From positions 1-64,000 of the forward strand of contig JAQUVX010000001.1 in the NCBI GenBank assembly GCA_028693165.1: a stretch of DNA of 64,000 bases. The letters are read 5' to 3'. Every line of letters starts with the position of its first letter. Position 1 is the first letter of the stretch. The translations under genes and the position numbers were made by a program. Under the pieces are notes generated by a model, which was given only the letters and a program-made list of their open reading frames with translations, was not told where the DNA came from and ran no database searches. Shown piece after piece: positions 38,290 through 46,835 of the stretch. The stretch comes from Lachnospiraceae bacterium (GTDB lineage Bacteria > Bacillota > Clostridia > Lachnospirales > Lachnospiraceae).

Positions 38290-38623
38290 TCACCTTAACC
38301 TTTCTGTCATACGGGGGTGTAGCCCGTGGTATTGTTTGTGTCCGAGCCGCTTGTGCGACTCGCTGAGTGGCCACCTCATGTGCTTAATTGTAGCGGCGAA
38401 ACGCCCTCGTTACCCGGACCGAAAAAGCCCGGTTTTAACGCAAAAAAGGCCGCTCCGAGCCGCCCAAACTTGTGGGCGAAATGCTCGAAGCGGCCTAAAG
38501 CAGCAAAAAACAGCCGGGCTTTTTTTACCCGGCTGTCAGAAAAATTATTTCATTTTTTCTCATAGCGCCATCCTAATTCTGGAAGCGTTTCATCATCCGA
38601 AGCGCAGAAAAAGGTCCTCCCAA
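38290..38623 (-). terminator. Intergenic stretch with two tandem minus-strand terminators
   Basis: This 334-base gap has no gene. At 38505-38536, minus strand GCCGGG-loop-CCCGGC is followed by six T. At 38447-38496 a large three-tier hairpin (AGGCCGCT, CGAGC and CGCCCA paired with their partners) is followed by six T. Both end leftward transcription from the YbaK gene. Expression of the genes at 38.3 kb and below therefore needs a promoter here or anti-termination. Confidence 0.8.
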
Positions 38624-39106
38624 TCATATCTCGACAATGTCAACTGAATTCCCGTGGTCACGGACCAAGCGTACCAATTCTGTGGCCTGCATCCATACCG
38701 TAGCGGTATTATCATTTGGATGCACACCGATTATATGCTCAACAAACTCAGCATCGATAAAGAAGTGTACCCGCCGATCCACATCGTTCAATATGCCCAG
38801 GGGTGTTACTGAACCCGGAGCCAGTTTTAAGATCGCGGCCAAATCGTCTGCCGAAGCAAAAGAAAGAGCTTTTAAACCGTTTGCTTTTCTAAACTCCTTT
38901 AGGTCGACCCGTTTATCTCCCTTAACTGTAATCAGATAGTAATTTCTTTTTTTGTCGTCACGGATAAAGAGATTTTTTGCATCGTACTCTGGATAAGGCA
39001 AGTCTATCGAATCCAATTCCTCCATGTTATATACTGCTTTATGCTCTGTAATCTCATAGGGAATGCTGTGTTCCGTTAAATACTGATACGTTTCCGATTT
39101 ATTCAT
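38624..39106 (-). CDS. YbaK/ProX-type aminoacyl-tRNA deacylase
   Basis: A 160-residue YbaK/aa-tRNA-deacylase fold. It opens MNKSETYQYLTEHSIPYEIT, then AKNLFIRDDKKRNYYLITV with the KNLFLrD-like conserved block, GDKRVDLKEFRKANGLKAL, APGSVTPLGILNDVDRRVHF with conserved GSVTPLgl, and FIDAEFVEHIIGVHPNDNTA. It clears mischarged tRNA (Ala-tRNA-Pro or Cys-tRNA-Pro) in trans. It is normally a bacterial gene; here it sits alone inside the phage early region, between two terminators and the ImmA-like gene, in visibly AT-richer DNA. It therefore looks like a recent moron-type acquisition. Confidence 0.92.
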   Translation of the reverse strand: MNKSETYQYLTEHSIPYEITEHKAVYNMEELDSIDLPYPEYDAKNLFIRDDKKRNYYLITVKGDKRVDLKEFRKANGLKALSFASADDLAAILKLAPGSVTPLGILNDVDRRVHFFIDAEFVEHIIGVHPNDNTATVWMQATELVRLVRDHGNSVDIVEI

Positions 39107-39156
39107 AGTAGCCTCCGTAAATTTTGTTTAGCTATTCATAATGCTTTATCTTTTCT

Positions 39157-41055
39157 TTATTCCTCTTTGGATAGGGGCCTGACGTTCACGGAGCGGAGCA
39201 TTTCATTGCACTCGTAGATGCTGTTCTGCGTCATGGTACAGAGGATGATGTGGTAGGCGGCTTGTTCCATACCGTTCTTCAGCGTAAATCCGGCTTTGTC
39301 CAGGAGGTCAAAGCACAGCATAGGAGGAAGCTGTAGCCCGACACACATGGCGACCACCGTTTGCAGTTTCGGCGTTTTAGCGCCGCTTCGGTATTTGCGG
39401 ATATTGTCCTCGTTGATAAGGCAGCGGTCAGCCAGCGCCTCGTTAGTTAGCCCCAGGCGCTTAATGTGTGCGGCCAAAGTATCGCCGAACTCGCTGGGGA
39501 GCGCCTTCTTGATAGCGGTCACGGTTTTTACCGACGCTTGGAAGTCCGCACTGGTCGAGGCTTTGATATCAAGCGCCTGGTTGAACTGATTATGGAGATA
39601 CCCGGCTTCAGCCTGGGAATCCGACATCGCCGCCCGGAACAGGGCGCATTCCGTGTAGTAGGATGCGCCGTACTGCGAGTTTTTCTTATATGAAATTTCA
39701 AAGGCAAGGCAGCACTCATCCATGTGCTGCACGGCGTAATCGGTGAGCATCGCCGTTCCCGCCGCAGTCCTGCCGATGTACTTCTTATTGTTTATGCAAA
39801 CGTGCTTGTCCACATAGACATACCGCCCGGACTCCATCATCGTCTTGAATTCGGGCTTCGTGAGGAACGCAATAGCTAAGTCCGCTTCAGTAGCGACGAA
39901 GGTCTGATTCTTGGAGACGGATTTGGACTCGAAAGAATGGCTTTGAACATAGCCGTCCTCCGTATAATTGAACACGCCGATGGCTTCCGTGTATCCGAGG
40001 TCAATCATTCGGATTTTCGCAGACTGCTTGGACACGCCGAAATACTCCGCAAGGGAGGCGACGACCTGCTCCATGATCTCGGAGGGAGCGGCATCCGGGA
40101 ACTGCGCCTTTTTCTCGGCGAACAGTTCTTTGATTTTAATCTTCGTGGTCGATATGGGCATAAGGATGCGGGGCGCGAGGTGGTTGGCTTGCCATTCCAT
40201 CCACTCAAGCGGAGAACGCTTCTTCTCCGGCGCATCGCCCTCTTTGACCTGGCAGACGATGGATTTGGCATCTGCGTTGTACAGCTTTTCAAGCTCAAAA
40301 AAGCGGCGATGCAAGCCCCAATGGACGCACTCGTGAACGATGGTGTTATTATACGAGCCGAGCGTGTACATGAAAAACACATCGGGGTCGACGAGAATCG
40401 TTCCCTCCTCGACCGCCACATCGTGGTATACACCCTTGTCCTCATCGTAGCAGGGAACGAGGCAGTCGGCAAAGAACACCTGCCCAAACACCGAGCAGGT
40501 CTTTGTGATGCGCTCCTGCCGAATAGTCAAGCCCATACGACTGGCAAGGTCGGACGCAGCAAGAGGTGTCGGCTTTTCGAGGGCTTCGGGATAGTACTGC
40601 CGAAGGAAGTCCTCTGCGACGGAATCAAGCTCGCCCTTATGTATAATCGGAATGAGATAGTCGGAAAGCTGACCCGGTTTGCCGGCCTTTGACTTGGAAT
40701 AGATATGGAAATCCTCCACACGGAAGTTCTTGATGCCGTTGGAGATGTCACAGGAACAGGATACTCTGAACCATTGCTCTGCGGCATCAGTCTCACGCTC
40801 ACGCCGCACGGTCTCGGCGATTTCTATCTCGGCCGAGACGACCACGTCGAACTTAAGCTCCGTGCTGGTCGTTCCCGTGATGCTCAACAGCCGGACTTCC
40901 ATATCTTCGAGGCGGGCTTCCTCCGGCTCTTGCACATAGGAAGAGCGGCAGCCGAGCCTGGACGGGTTCTCTTCGATATGAGCGGAGAGCGCAGAAAAAA
41001 TAACATCGTAAAACTTATCCGATATGACATCCTTGAATGAAGCTATTTGTGCCAT
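39157..41055 (-). CDS. Long ImmA/IrrE-family metallopeptidase with C-terminal HTH
   Basis: A 632-residue protein, about three times the length of a usual ImmA. The metallopeptidase centre is NNTIVHECVHWGLHRRFFEL (HExxH zinc site) followed by WMEWQANHLAPRILMPISTT (conserved E/A..LAA region). A long C-terminal part (about 350-560) is of unknown fold. Near the end lies an XRE-type helix-turn-helix (HIKRLGLTNEALADRCLINE, then DNIRKYRSGAKTPKLQTVVA). Start 41055 has AGGAGGT seven bases upstream. ImmA proteins cleave phage or ICE repressors to trigger induction. This one could self-target through its own HTH. Confidence 0.88.
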   Translation of the reverse strand: MAQIASFKDVISDKFYDVIFSALSAHIEENPSRLGCRSSYVQEPEEARLEDMEVRLLSITGTTSTELKFDVVVSAEIEIAETVRRERETDAAEQWFRVSCSCDISNGIKNFRVEDFHIYSKSKAGKPGQLSDYLIPIIHKGELDSVAEDFLRQYYPEALEKPTPLAASDLASRMGLTIRQERITKTCSVFGQVFFADCLVPCYDEDKGVYHDVAVEEGTILVDPDVFFMYTLGSYNNTIVHECVHWGLHRRFFELEKLYNADAKSIVCQVKEGDAPEKKRSPLEWMEWQANHLAPRILMPISTTKIKIKELFAEKKAQFPDAAPSEIMEQVVASLAEYFGVSKQSAKIRMIDLGYTEAIGVFNYTEDGYVQSHSFESKSVSKNQTFVATEADLAIAFLTKPEFKTMMESGRYVYVDKHVCINNKKYIGRTAAGTAMLTDYAVQHMDECCLAFEISYKKNSQYGASYYTECALFRAAMSDSQAEAGYLHNQFNQALDIKASTSADFQASVKTVTAIKKALPSEFGDTLAAHIKRLGLTNEALADRCLINEDNIRKYRSGAKTPKLQTVVAMCVGLQLPPMLCFDLLDKAGFTLKNGMEQAAYHIILCTMTQNSIYECNEMLRSVNVRPLSKEE

Positions 41056-41196
41056 CGCAGTACCTCCTATCTGCGCCCTTCGGAACACACGCCTGTTTCC
41101 GAAATTACCACAATTCTCCGGCTTCCCTTGAGTCCAATTATAGTATGATACAGGCTTAGTGTAAATCTTTATGTTCGTTACCTCCGTGATGAGTGT

Positions 41197-42438
41197 TCAT
41201 CGTGCCATCATGCCGGGCATGATTATTTCGTGCATTCCTCGACCCGGCATTTTCAAGTCGCCCATCAGCGCCGCCGAGTGGATTGCTCGTTTCCCAAAAC
41301 GGCGACGGATATCCTCGACCGCAGTTTCGAGTTTGTCGAGCCTGTCGAGTCGTGCTGAATCGGTGAAAATGTCCATCTGCTGCGGTTGACCCTGCGGCAG
41401 AAGGTTAATTGCGCGGACGGTGACCGCGCGGACGGGAATCCGCCAGTCATACCGTGCCGTGAACAGTTCCCGCGCCTTCTCCGCAATTATCATAGGGCTG
41501 CGTGTTGCGATGGAAAACGGGGTCTGGTATTGCTTGTAGTTCAGTTCATTATTCTTAACGGTGATCTGCACACCTCCGGCGACGAGTTGGTGAACACGCA
41601 GCTTATGACCGATGTCCTGGGATAATTCAAGCATCACCTTCCAGACCTCTTCTTCGTTCTCAAGGTCGGCAACACAGGTGATGCCGTGTCCTATGGATTT
41701 GACAGGGGAAACAAAATCCTTGCTCGCCACACGGGAAGAGTCGGCGCCGGAAGCGTAGCTCCATAGGGCAAGTCCATTCACGCCGAACCAGCCTTTGAGT
41801 GTTTCGGGAGGGAGCGCCGCAAGCTGCCCGATGGTGTGAACGCCATAGCTCGCCAGCTTCTTTTCTGTGGCTCTGCCGACATATATCATCTCGGATGCAG
41901 GGAGCGGCCACACCTTATCCCGATAGTTCTCTTCGGTGATTTCGGTTATAGCGTCGGGCTTTTTCATATCGCTGCCCAATTTCGCAAAAATCTTATTGAA
42001 GGAAACGCCGATGGATACCGTAAGCCCAAGTTCCTGCTTTACCGTCTGCCGGATGGTTTCTGCTATCTCCATCTCGTTTCCGTACATGGTGCGGCTTCCC
42101 GAAACGTCGAGCCAACACTCGTCCATTCCAAATGGCTCGACAAGGTCGGTGAAGCGGGAGTAGATGGCGCGGGTCAGCGCCGAATACTTGAGGTACTGCT
42201 CGTACTGCGGAGGTACAAGGATGAGGTTCGGGCAGAGCCGTTTCGCTTCCCAATTCACCATGCCCGTTTTCACGCCGGCCTTTTTCGCAATCTCCGACTT
42301 CGCCAGGACGATGCCATGTCTGTCCTCTGTGCTTCCGCATACAGCCACAGCCTTATTCCGCAGCGACGGGTCGAGCATCATCTCCACAGACGCATAAAAG
42401 CAATTCAAATCGCTATGCAGTATGGCTCGCGCTGACAC
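41197..42438 (-). CDS. Y-family DNA polymerase (DinB/UmuC-like)
   Basis: A 413-residue translesion polymerase. The palm opens ILHSDLNCFYASVEMMLDPS (catalytic D, YF-gate) and contains VEPFGMDECWLDVSGSRTMY (second catalytic DE) and TVSIGVSFNKIFAKLGSDMK. A helix-hairpin-helix thumb follows (YGVHTIGQLAALPPETLKGW), then a little-finger domain. The C-terminus ends MDIFTDSARLDRLDKLETAV, resembling the clamp-binding MDLF/QLxLF type motif. It is the first gene of the leftward early transcript starting from the consensus promoter at 42545-42573, so it would be made first on induction. Confidence 0.96.
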   Translation of the reverse strand: MSARAILHSDLNCFYASVEMMLDPSLRNKAVAVCGSTEDRHGIVLAKSEIAKKAGVKTGMVNWEAKRLCPNLILVPPQYEQYLKYSALTRAIYSRFTDLVEPFGMDECWLDVSGSRTMYGNEMEIAETIRQTVKQELGLTVSIGVSFNKIFAKLGSDMKKPDAITEITEENYRDKVWPLPASEMIYVGRATEKKLASYGVHTIGQLAALPPETLKGWFGVNGLALWSYASGADSSRVASKDFVSPVKSIGHGITCVADLENEEEVWKVMLELSQDIGHKLRVHQLVAGGVQITVKNNELNYKQYQTPFSIATRSPMIIAEKARELFTARYDWRIPVRAVTVRAINLLPQGQPQQMDIFTDSARLDRLDKLETAVEDIRRRFGKRAIHSAALMGDLKMPGRGMHEIIMPGMMAR

Positions 42439-42460
42439 GAAAACAGCCTCCTTTCCGAAA

Positions 42461-42610
42461 ACTTCTCAAAAACTTTGTTCAAACCCCTTGACAAGAGAGG
42501 TATGGGAAGTTACAATAATGATGAACTTCCCAAACTTCTCTTTTAGTATAGTGAGAAAGAGAAGTTTTGTCAATAGGTTTTGAGAAGTTTGAGAAGAAAA
42601 ATGAGAAGTA
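42461..42610. promoter_or_regulatory. Operator array with two face-to-face consensus promoters
   Basis: Plus-strand promoter: TTGACA (42487-42492), 17 bases, TACAAT (42510-42515). Minus-strand promoter: TTGACA (42568-42573 read leftward), 17 bases, TATACT (42545-42550). Around them lie repeated 9-bp boxes: ACTTCTC (42461-42467), GGGAAGTT (42503-42510) inverted to AACTTCCC (42523-42530), AAACTTCTC (42531-42539), GAGAAGTTT (42559-42567 and 42582-42590), GAGAAGTA (42603-42610). The start points are expected near 42522 and 42538, so the two transcripts would collide. This is a genetic-switch layout. Confidence 0.88.
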
Positions 42611-42632
42611 CAGCTATTAAGGAGGAATTCCC

Positions 42633-43061
42633 ATGACTTTCTCTGACAAAGTAAAACTCGCGCGCACCGAGCTTGGCATAAATCAAGAGCAGCTTGCCGA
42701 GCTTATGGGAGTGTCGCGGCGCAGCGTGACATCCTGGGAAACTACGGGTACCAAGCCGCGCGGAAGTCGGCTTCGCAAATTGGCGGAGCTTCTTCAAGTG
42801 TCGGAGGATTATCTCGCGCACGACAAAATCACCGACCCGAAATATGGTATGGAAAAGAAGGAGTACGTCGAAGAGACTCGTTCCCGTTTCGGCGACCGTG
42901 CGGCAAAGGAGATGGATGTCCTTCTCGAAAAGAACGTCGCCCTGTTCGCCGGAGGTGAATTAAGCCAGGAAGCAAAGGACTCGTATTTCGAGGCCGTGAT
43001 GAGGGCTTATATCACCTGCAAAGAGGAAGCAAAAAAAACCTACGGACGCAAGAAGTCCTGA
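42633..43061 (+). CDS. XRE-family repressor of the lysogeny switch
   Basis: A 142-residue repressor. Residues 5-60 are a Xre HTH (VKLARTELGINQEQLAELMG, SRRSVTSWETTGTKPRGSRL). The rest is a charged helical dimerisation region (EKKEYVEETRSRFGDRAAKE). The RBS is AAGGAGG. It is transcribed from the plus-strand promoter at 42487-42515 and lies next to the operator array, so it should repress the divergent polymerase/early operon and itself. It has no LexA-like protease region. The ImmA gene just downstream probably inactivates it. Confidence 0.92.
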   Translation: MTFSDKVKLARTELGINQEQLAELMGVSRRSVTSWETTGTKPRGSRLRKLAELLQVSEDYLAHDKITDPKYGMEKKEYVEETRSRFGDRAAKEMDVLLEKNVALFAGGELSQEAKDSYFEAVMRAYITCKEEAKKTYGRKKS

Positions 43062-43126
43062 ATATGGGACACACCTTCATTTAAAATATAGGGTGTAGTC
43101 TACCCTGAACCGGGGAGGTATCGGAT

Positions 43127-43684
43127 TTGTCGCTGGACTGGATAAGCCGTGAAGTCATGCGGCTTAAAAGAAAGTATGACGAAACCGACCCGTTCCGACT
43201 GTGCCGCGCTATGGGTATTATTCTCCTCTTCGAGCCGATGGGAACACATGAGGGCGCTTGCAAAGGCTTTTTCCTCGCCCAAAGCCGCAAGAGGTCAATC
43301 ACGATAAACTGCGATCTCCCGCAGGCCCTACAGCGAATCATTGCGACACACGAATTGGGTCACGCAGTCCTCCATGCCAGAGCCGCCGGAGTCAAGGCGT
43401 TTCACGACTTCGAGCTTTTTGACGGCACGTCGCGCATGGAGTACGAAGCGAATATATTTGCAGCAGAATTCCTCATGGCAGATGAGGATGTATTAGAGCG
43501 GCTTAATGACGACATCTCCTTTTTCGGAGCGGCCGCCGAGCTTCGGGTTCCTGCCGAACTGCTCGATTTCAAATTCCGCATTATGAAGCGTAAGGGCTTC
43601 AAGATGATTGACCCTCCGCTCATGTGCAACAGTAATTTTCTGAAGGACGTGGAGGTGGGCGCGGATGACGACGAAGCCTATTAA
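43127..43684 (+). CDS. ImmA/IrrE metallopeptidase (anti-repressor protease)
   Basis: A 185-residue ImmA-type protease with RIIATHELGHAVLHARAAGV (HELGH zinc site) and RMEYEANIFAAEFLMADEDV (conserved E..AN.FAaeLLmp). I use the TTG at 43127 as start because GGAGG is seven bases upstream; there is no good ATG. It follows the repressor on the same strand, the classical repressor-ImmA pair, and would cleave the repressor when activated by DNA damage or other signals. The last bases overlap the next gene by 20. Confidence 0.92.
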   Translation: MSLDWISREVMRLKRKYDETDPFRLCRAMGIILLFEPMGTHEGACKGFFLAQSRKRSITINCDLPQALQRIIATHELGHAVLHARAAGVKAFHDFELFDGTSRMEYEANIFAAEFLMADEDVLERLNDDISFFGAAAELRVPAELLDFKFRIMKRKGFKMIDPPLMCNSNFLKDVEVGADDDEAY

Positions 43685-43943
43685 AGTCTATGTGGCGGTC
43701 TCAGCGGAGTTCGATGCCGAAGGCCGCCTCATCCCTACGGTGATAACCTGGGAGGACGGCAACAAATACGAAATCGACCGTATCACGAACATCTGCCAAG
43801 CGGCGGCGATGAAGGCCGGTGGGCAGGGCGACAGATATACGATAATGATAAACGGTCATCAGAGCTATCTGTTCTTTGAGCGGAACGCCTCGCTGACCGG
43901 GAACAACATAGGGCGCTGGTTCGTGGAACGGCGCACGGCATAA
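43665..43943 (+). CDS. Conserved small protein behind ImmA
   Basis: A 92-residue beta-rich protein: KVYVAVSAEFDAEGRLIPTV, ITWEDGNKYEIDRITNICQA and HQSYLFFERNASLTGNNIGR. The ATG has GGAGGTGGG upstream and overlaps the ImmA 3' end, so translation is coupled. Proteins of this look are common beside ImmA-like genes of Clostridial elements but have no known role. No metal or nucleotide motif is visible. Confidence 0.78.
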   Translation: MTTKPIKVYVAVSAEFDAEGRLIPTVITWEDGNKYEIDRITNICQAAAMKAGGQGDRYTIMINGHQSYLFFERNASLTGNNIGRWFVERRTA

Positions 43944-43960
43944 AAGAAAGGGTGGTTTAT

Positions 43961-44185
43961 ATGAAATCTGATGTTATTACTTGTGCGAAATGCGGCGGTA
44001 AGTTTACATGGCATGAATACAATGGTGGCTACCCCGGCGGCAAGGACAGAGAAAGCGTTTGTTGCCCCTACTGCGATGAAGAGGCATTCACCGTCATGAT
44101 AAGCGGAGTGGTGGCAGTCGATAAAGTTCAAGAGCCTGGCACAGATGAAACCGTAGCGACAATGACCACTCTCGGATTGTTATGA
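43961..44185 (+). CDS. Small zinc-ribbon protein
   Basis: A 74-residue protein with ITCAKCGGKFTWHEYNGGYP and SVCCPYCDEEAFTVMISG, two Cys pairs forming a zinc ribbon. The ATG at 43961 has AAGGGTGG at suitable spacing, while a GTG three codons earlier is also possible. It lies between the unknown 92-residue protein and the exonuclease operon and may be part of the same transcript. Function unknown; nucleic-acid or protein binding is likely. Confidence 0.7.
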   Translation: MKSDVITCAKCGGKFTWHEYNGGYPGGKDRESVCCPYCDEEAFTVMISGVVAVDKVQEPGTDETVATMTTLGLL

Positions 44186-44200
44186 TTTGGAGGGATTGAT

Positions 44201-45172
44201 ATGAGCGGTACTGTTATCAGCATTGGTCCGGGAGGCATCAGCTTTGGTGGCTCGGCAGAAAAGGCAGACAGAACTGAAAAGGGAGAAAGTCTCCTTGCTC
44301 TCCCGACTACATACACGGTCGTCGACCTTGAAACTACCGGTCTTGACCCGCAATGGAACGATATAATTGAATTCGGAGCTATGCGTGTAGTAGACGGCAT
44401 GGTAACCGAGAAATACGCGCAGCTTGTCAATCCTGGATATGAGATTGATGAGTTCATCACAGAGCTTACGGGCATTACCAATGAGATGCTTGCGGAGGCT
44501 CCGGCTGTAAATGTGGTTCTCCCTGGCTTTTTGGAGTTTGTTGGTGACGGTGTAGTAATCGGTCACAATGTGAATTTCGATATAAACTTCATATACGACA
44601 CTTGCATTAGCGTTCTGGACAAGCCCTTCAAGAATGACTTTGTCGATACCATGCGACTGAGTCGCCGCCTCTTCCCGCAGGAACGCCATCACAGGCTTTG
44701 CGACCTAATAGAACGCTTCCGTGTAGGCGAAGCTGTGGAGCATCGGGCGTTGGCTGATGTAGAGCAAACAAACCGTTGCTACCTCTTCATGAAAGGACAC
44801 ATGGAAAGCAACGGGATTACCATAGAATCCTTGCGCCCTACGAAGAGCGGATTTTCTGCAAAAGATATCCAAGCCTCGACAACGGACTTTGATGAAGCAT
44901 CCCCGGTCTATGAAAAAGTATTCGTGTTTACGGGTACTCTGGAGCGCATGACCCGCAAAGAGGCTATGCAGCTTGTTGTCGACCGTGGTGGCCTATGTGG
45001 CGACGGGGTCAACAAGAAGACAAATTTCCTCGTCCTCGGCAACAATGACTACTGCTCCACAATAAAGGACGGCAAAAGCTCCAAACAAAAGAAAGCGGAA
45101 CAGCTTAAGCTGTCTGGCTGCGATATCGAAATCATCTCCGAGAATGTGTTTTATGACATGATTGGAGGATGA
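44201..45172 (+). CDS. DnaQ-type 3'-5' exonuclease fused to BRCT domain
   Basis: A 323-residue DEDDh exonuclease plus BRCT. TYTVVDLETTGLDPQWNDII carries the first D-E pair, VVIGHNVNFDINFIYDTCIS the third Asp, and EHRALADVEQTNRCYLFMKG the His/Asp. The BRCT domain spans about 230-320 (KVFVFTGTLERMTRKEAMQL, then VNKKTNFLVLGNNDYCSTIK). Such proteins trim or proofread DNA ends; the BRCT may bind nicks or phosphate. Its stop overlaps the next ATG (ATGA), the first of three such overlaps. The gene belongs to an accessory operon rather than to the replication module. Confidence 0.93.
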   Translation: MSGTVISIGPGGISFGGSAEKADRTEKGESLLALPTTYTVVDLETTGLDPQWNDIIEFGAMRVVDGMVTEKYAQLVNPGYEIDEFITELTGITNEMLAEAPAVNVVLPGFLEFVGDGVVIGHNVNFDINFIYDTCISVLDKPFKNDFVDTMRLSRRLFPQERHHRLCDLIERFRVGEAVEHRALADVEQTNRCYLFMKGHMESNGITIESLRPTKSGFSAKDIQASTTDFDEASPVYEKVFVFTGTLERMTRKEAMQLVVDRGGLCGDGVNKKTNFLVLGNNDYCSTIKDGKSSKQKKAEQLKLSGCDIEIISENVFYDMIGG

Positions 45173-45801
45173 CCAATATGCCGCTGATTCAAGAAGAACG
45201 AATGATGATAACAATTGATAAAGACCGTTTCGACTTTCTCCTATACGCCTATTTTGGTGGGAGCAATAACCCCTACCCAGTAGCGAGCAAACGAGCATAT
45301 CGTGACCTGTGCCGGACGCTGCGTTTCAACGGCGGCGACGGACACGAATACCGTGAGGACATGGACGCTCTCCTGGAGAAGAGAATACGCTCGCTCCTGG
45401 CAGAGCCGAGCCACACACAAGCCCACTACGATGAGTGGCATCAGTCTTTGTGCGAAGAGATGGTGGGCTACTACCATAACCGAGGCATTGAATTCAACAT
45501 CGGTCACGCCCAAAAGTGGGTCAACATGACGATGAAGTATCTGTACATTCACGGTGGCGTGGATGTATCCTCCGTATTCGATTACCTCCACGTCCCCCTC
45601 GATCAGTATGTGTTTACAGCCGCAGAGGGGAAACTGTCGCTTCGCCGCCCTTGCGCCGCTTGGAGCAAGATATGCGACTATAAGCTGTACTTGGACTTCC
45701 AGAAGAAAATTCGAGCCGCAGTTGATGTAGCCCCTCTTCGTTGGGAGTTCCAGAACTGGATTGAGGAAGCGGCAAAGAGGAAAGGTGGCAATTCAGAATG
45801 A
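45169..45801 (+). CDS. Unknown 210-residue protein of the exonuclease operon
   Basis: A helical protein without a recognised family: FDFLLYAYFGGSNNPYPVAS, DLCRTLRFNGGDGHEYREDM, HYDEWHQSLCEEMVGYYHNR and VNMTMKYLYIHGGVDVSSVF. It looks like a globular cytosolic protein; no metal, nucleotide or membrane signal. Translation is coupled to both the exonuclease upstream and the 345-residue protein downstream through ATGA overlaps, so it almost surely works with them. It is a prime unknown for experimental study. Confidence 0.75.
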   Translation: MTNMPLIQEERMMITIDKDRFDFLLYAYFGGSNNPYPVASKRAYRDLCRTLRFNGGDGHEYREDMDALLEKRIRSLLAEPSHTQAHYDEWHQSLCEEMVGYYHNRGIEFNIGHAQKWVNMTMKYLYIHGGVDVSSVFDYLHVPLDQYVFTAAEGKLSLRRPCAAWSKICDYKLYLDFQKKIRAAVDVAPLRWEFQNWIEEAAKRKGGNSE

Positions 45802-46835
45802 AGATTGAGATGGGCGAATCGCTCTTTTACTCTTGGCTTCGCCATGTGAAGGAGTGCCAGATAGTACAGACGAATTGGAAGGTATCCCCACAATGGCAAC
45901 TACACCATGAAGATGAACTTGCGGAGCTTATGACGGCAACGGATGAGCATTTCAGTTTGAGGTACGGGTATAAGATTTATAAGAAAAACAGTTCTCTGTC
46001 GCAGCTTATCCAGCAAGGAGAATGCGATGCGGTTGGCGTTTCCATTCAAGAGGATGGCCCTCGCTATTATGCTGTGGATGTGGCCTTCCATGAGAGCGGT
46101 CTAAACTATGGCACACGAGAAGAAACCGTGATGAAAGTAATATCCAAGAGCCTACGAACCGCTATGTGCCTTTATGGGTATATGGAAACGAAGCGCGCGG
46201 AAATCACATTTGCATCGCCGAAGATTAACCCTTCGATACTCTCTGATGTAGAACCTTGCATCGAGGATGCAAACGCCCTGTTGGCGGCTCGTGGCTTCAA
46301 TTTTTCGATTCGGGTCATTGCTAACGAGGAGTTCAACGAGTCGGTGCTTCAGCCCATCCTTCTGATGAGCGATGGCGTAGCTGACACCTCCGAGCTTTTC
46401 CTCCGCAGCTATCAGATGTATACCATGTTTGCCGGATCGCCGGCCGGAGCCGCAAAATCGGGACGTGCTACATCCCCAAAGCGAATGGCAGATAAGGTGG
46501 AGATTGATTACCAGGACGATGGCGTTTATAAGGAACTGAAGGTCGGGGCAATAGCGAGAACAGTCTTGCGGAAAATGCTATCAGACGGGTCTGCCAGCGA
46601 TGATGAAGTAGCCTTTATGCAGACCACCGAGTATAGCAAGCAGTTTTTCGGGCTTCAGTATCCTCTGCTTCTACGGACAGATGCCGCCGAAACGGAGCTT
46701 CATTACTACAAAGACCCGCTGCTGATAAACGGTGAGCGATACCGTATGTGTTGCGAGTGGTTTGAAACGGCCGCAAACAACGACCGACCCTATCTGCTTA
46801 AGTGGATTGAGGGTCACAAGGAGGGAGTAAAATGA
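45798..46835 (+). CDS. Unknown 345-residue protein, possible PD-(D/E)XK-like nuclease
   Basis: Residues about 70-140 read like a restriction-endonuclease-like core: QQGECDAVGVSIQEDGPRYY, AVDVAFHESGLNYGTREETV, then VMKVISKSLRTAMCLYGYME and EITFASPKI. The strand order with D in AVDVA, E in FHES and K in KVISK fits, but does not prove, a PD-(D/E)XK fold. The C-terminal 100 residues (AGAAKSGRATSPKRMADKVE) form a second domain that looks like a DNA-modification-type cap. It is coupled by ATGA to both neighbours. It could be an effector nuclease of a defence unit; that is inference. Confidence 0.7.
   Translation: MKIEMGESLFYSWLRHVKECQIVQTNWKVSPQWQLHHEDELAELMTATDEHFSLRYGYKIYKKNSSLSQLIQQGECDAVGVSIQEDGPRYYAVDVAFHESGLNYGTREETVMKVISKSLRTAMCLYGYMETKRAEITFASPKINPSILSDVEPCIEDANALLAARGFNFSIRVIANEEFNESVLQPILLMSDGVADTSELFLRSYQMYTMFAGSPAGAAKSGRATSPKRMADKVEIDYQDDGVYKELKVGAIARTVLRKMLSDGSASDDEVAFMQTTEYSKQFFGLQYPLLLRTDAAETELHYYKDPLLINGERYRMCCEWFETAANNDRPYLLKWIEGHKEGVK

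Noticed and set aside
42461-42610. Repeated AAACTTCTC/GAGAAGTTT boxes considered as a CRISPR or transposon end
   Set aside because: The boxes are 7-9 bases, in both orientations and irregularly spaced, centred on promoters next to a repressor gene, which fits operators.
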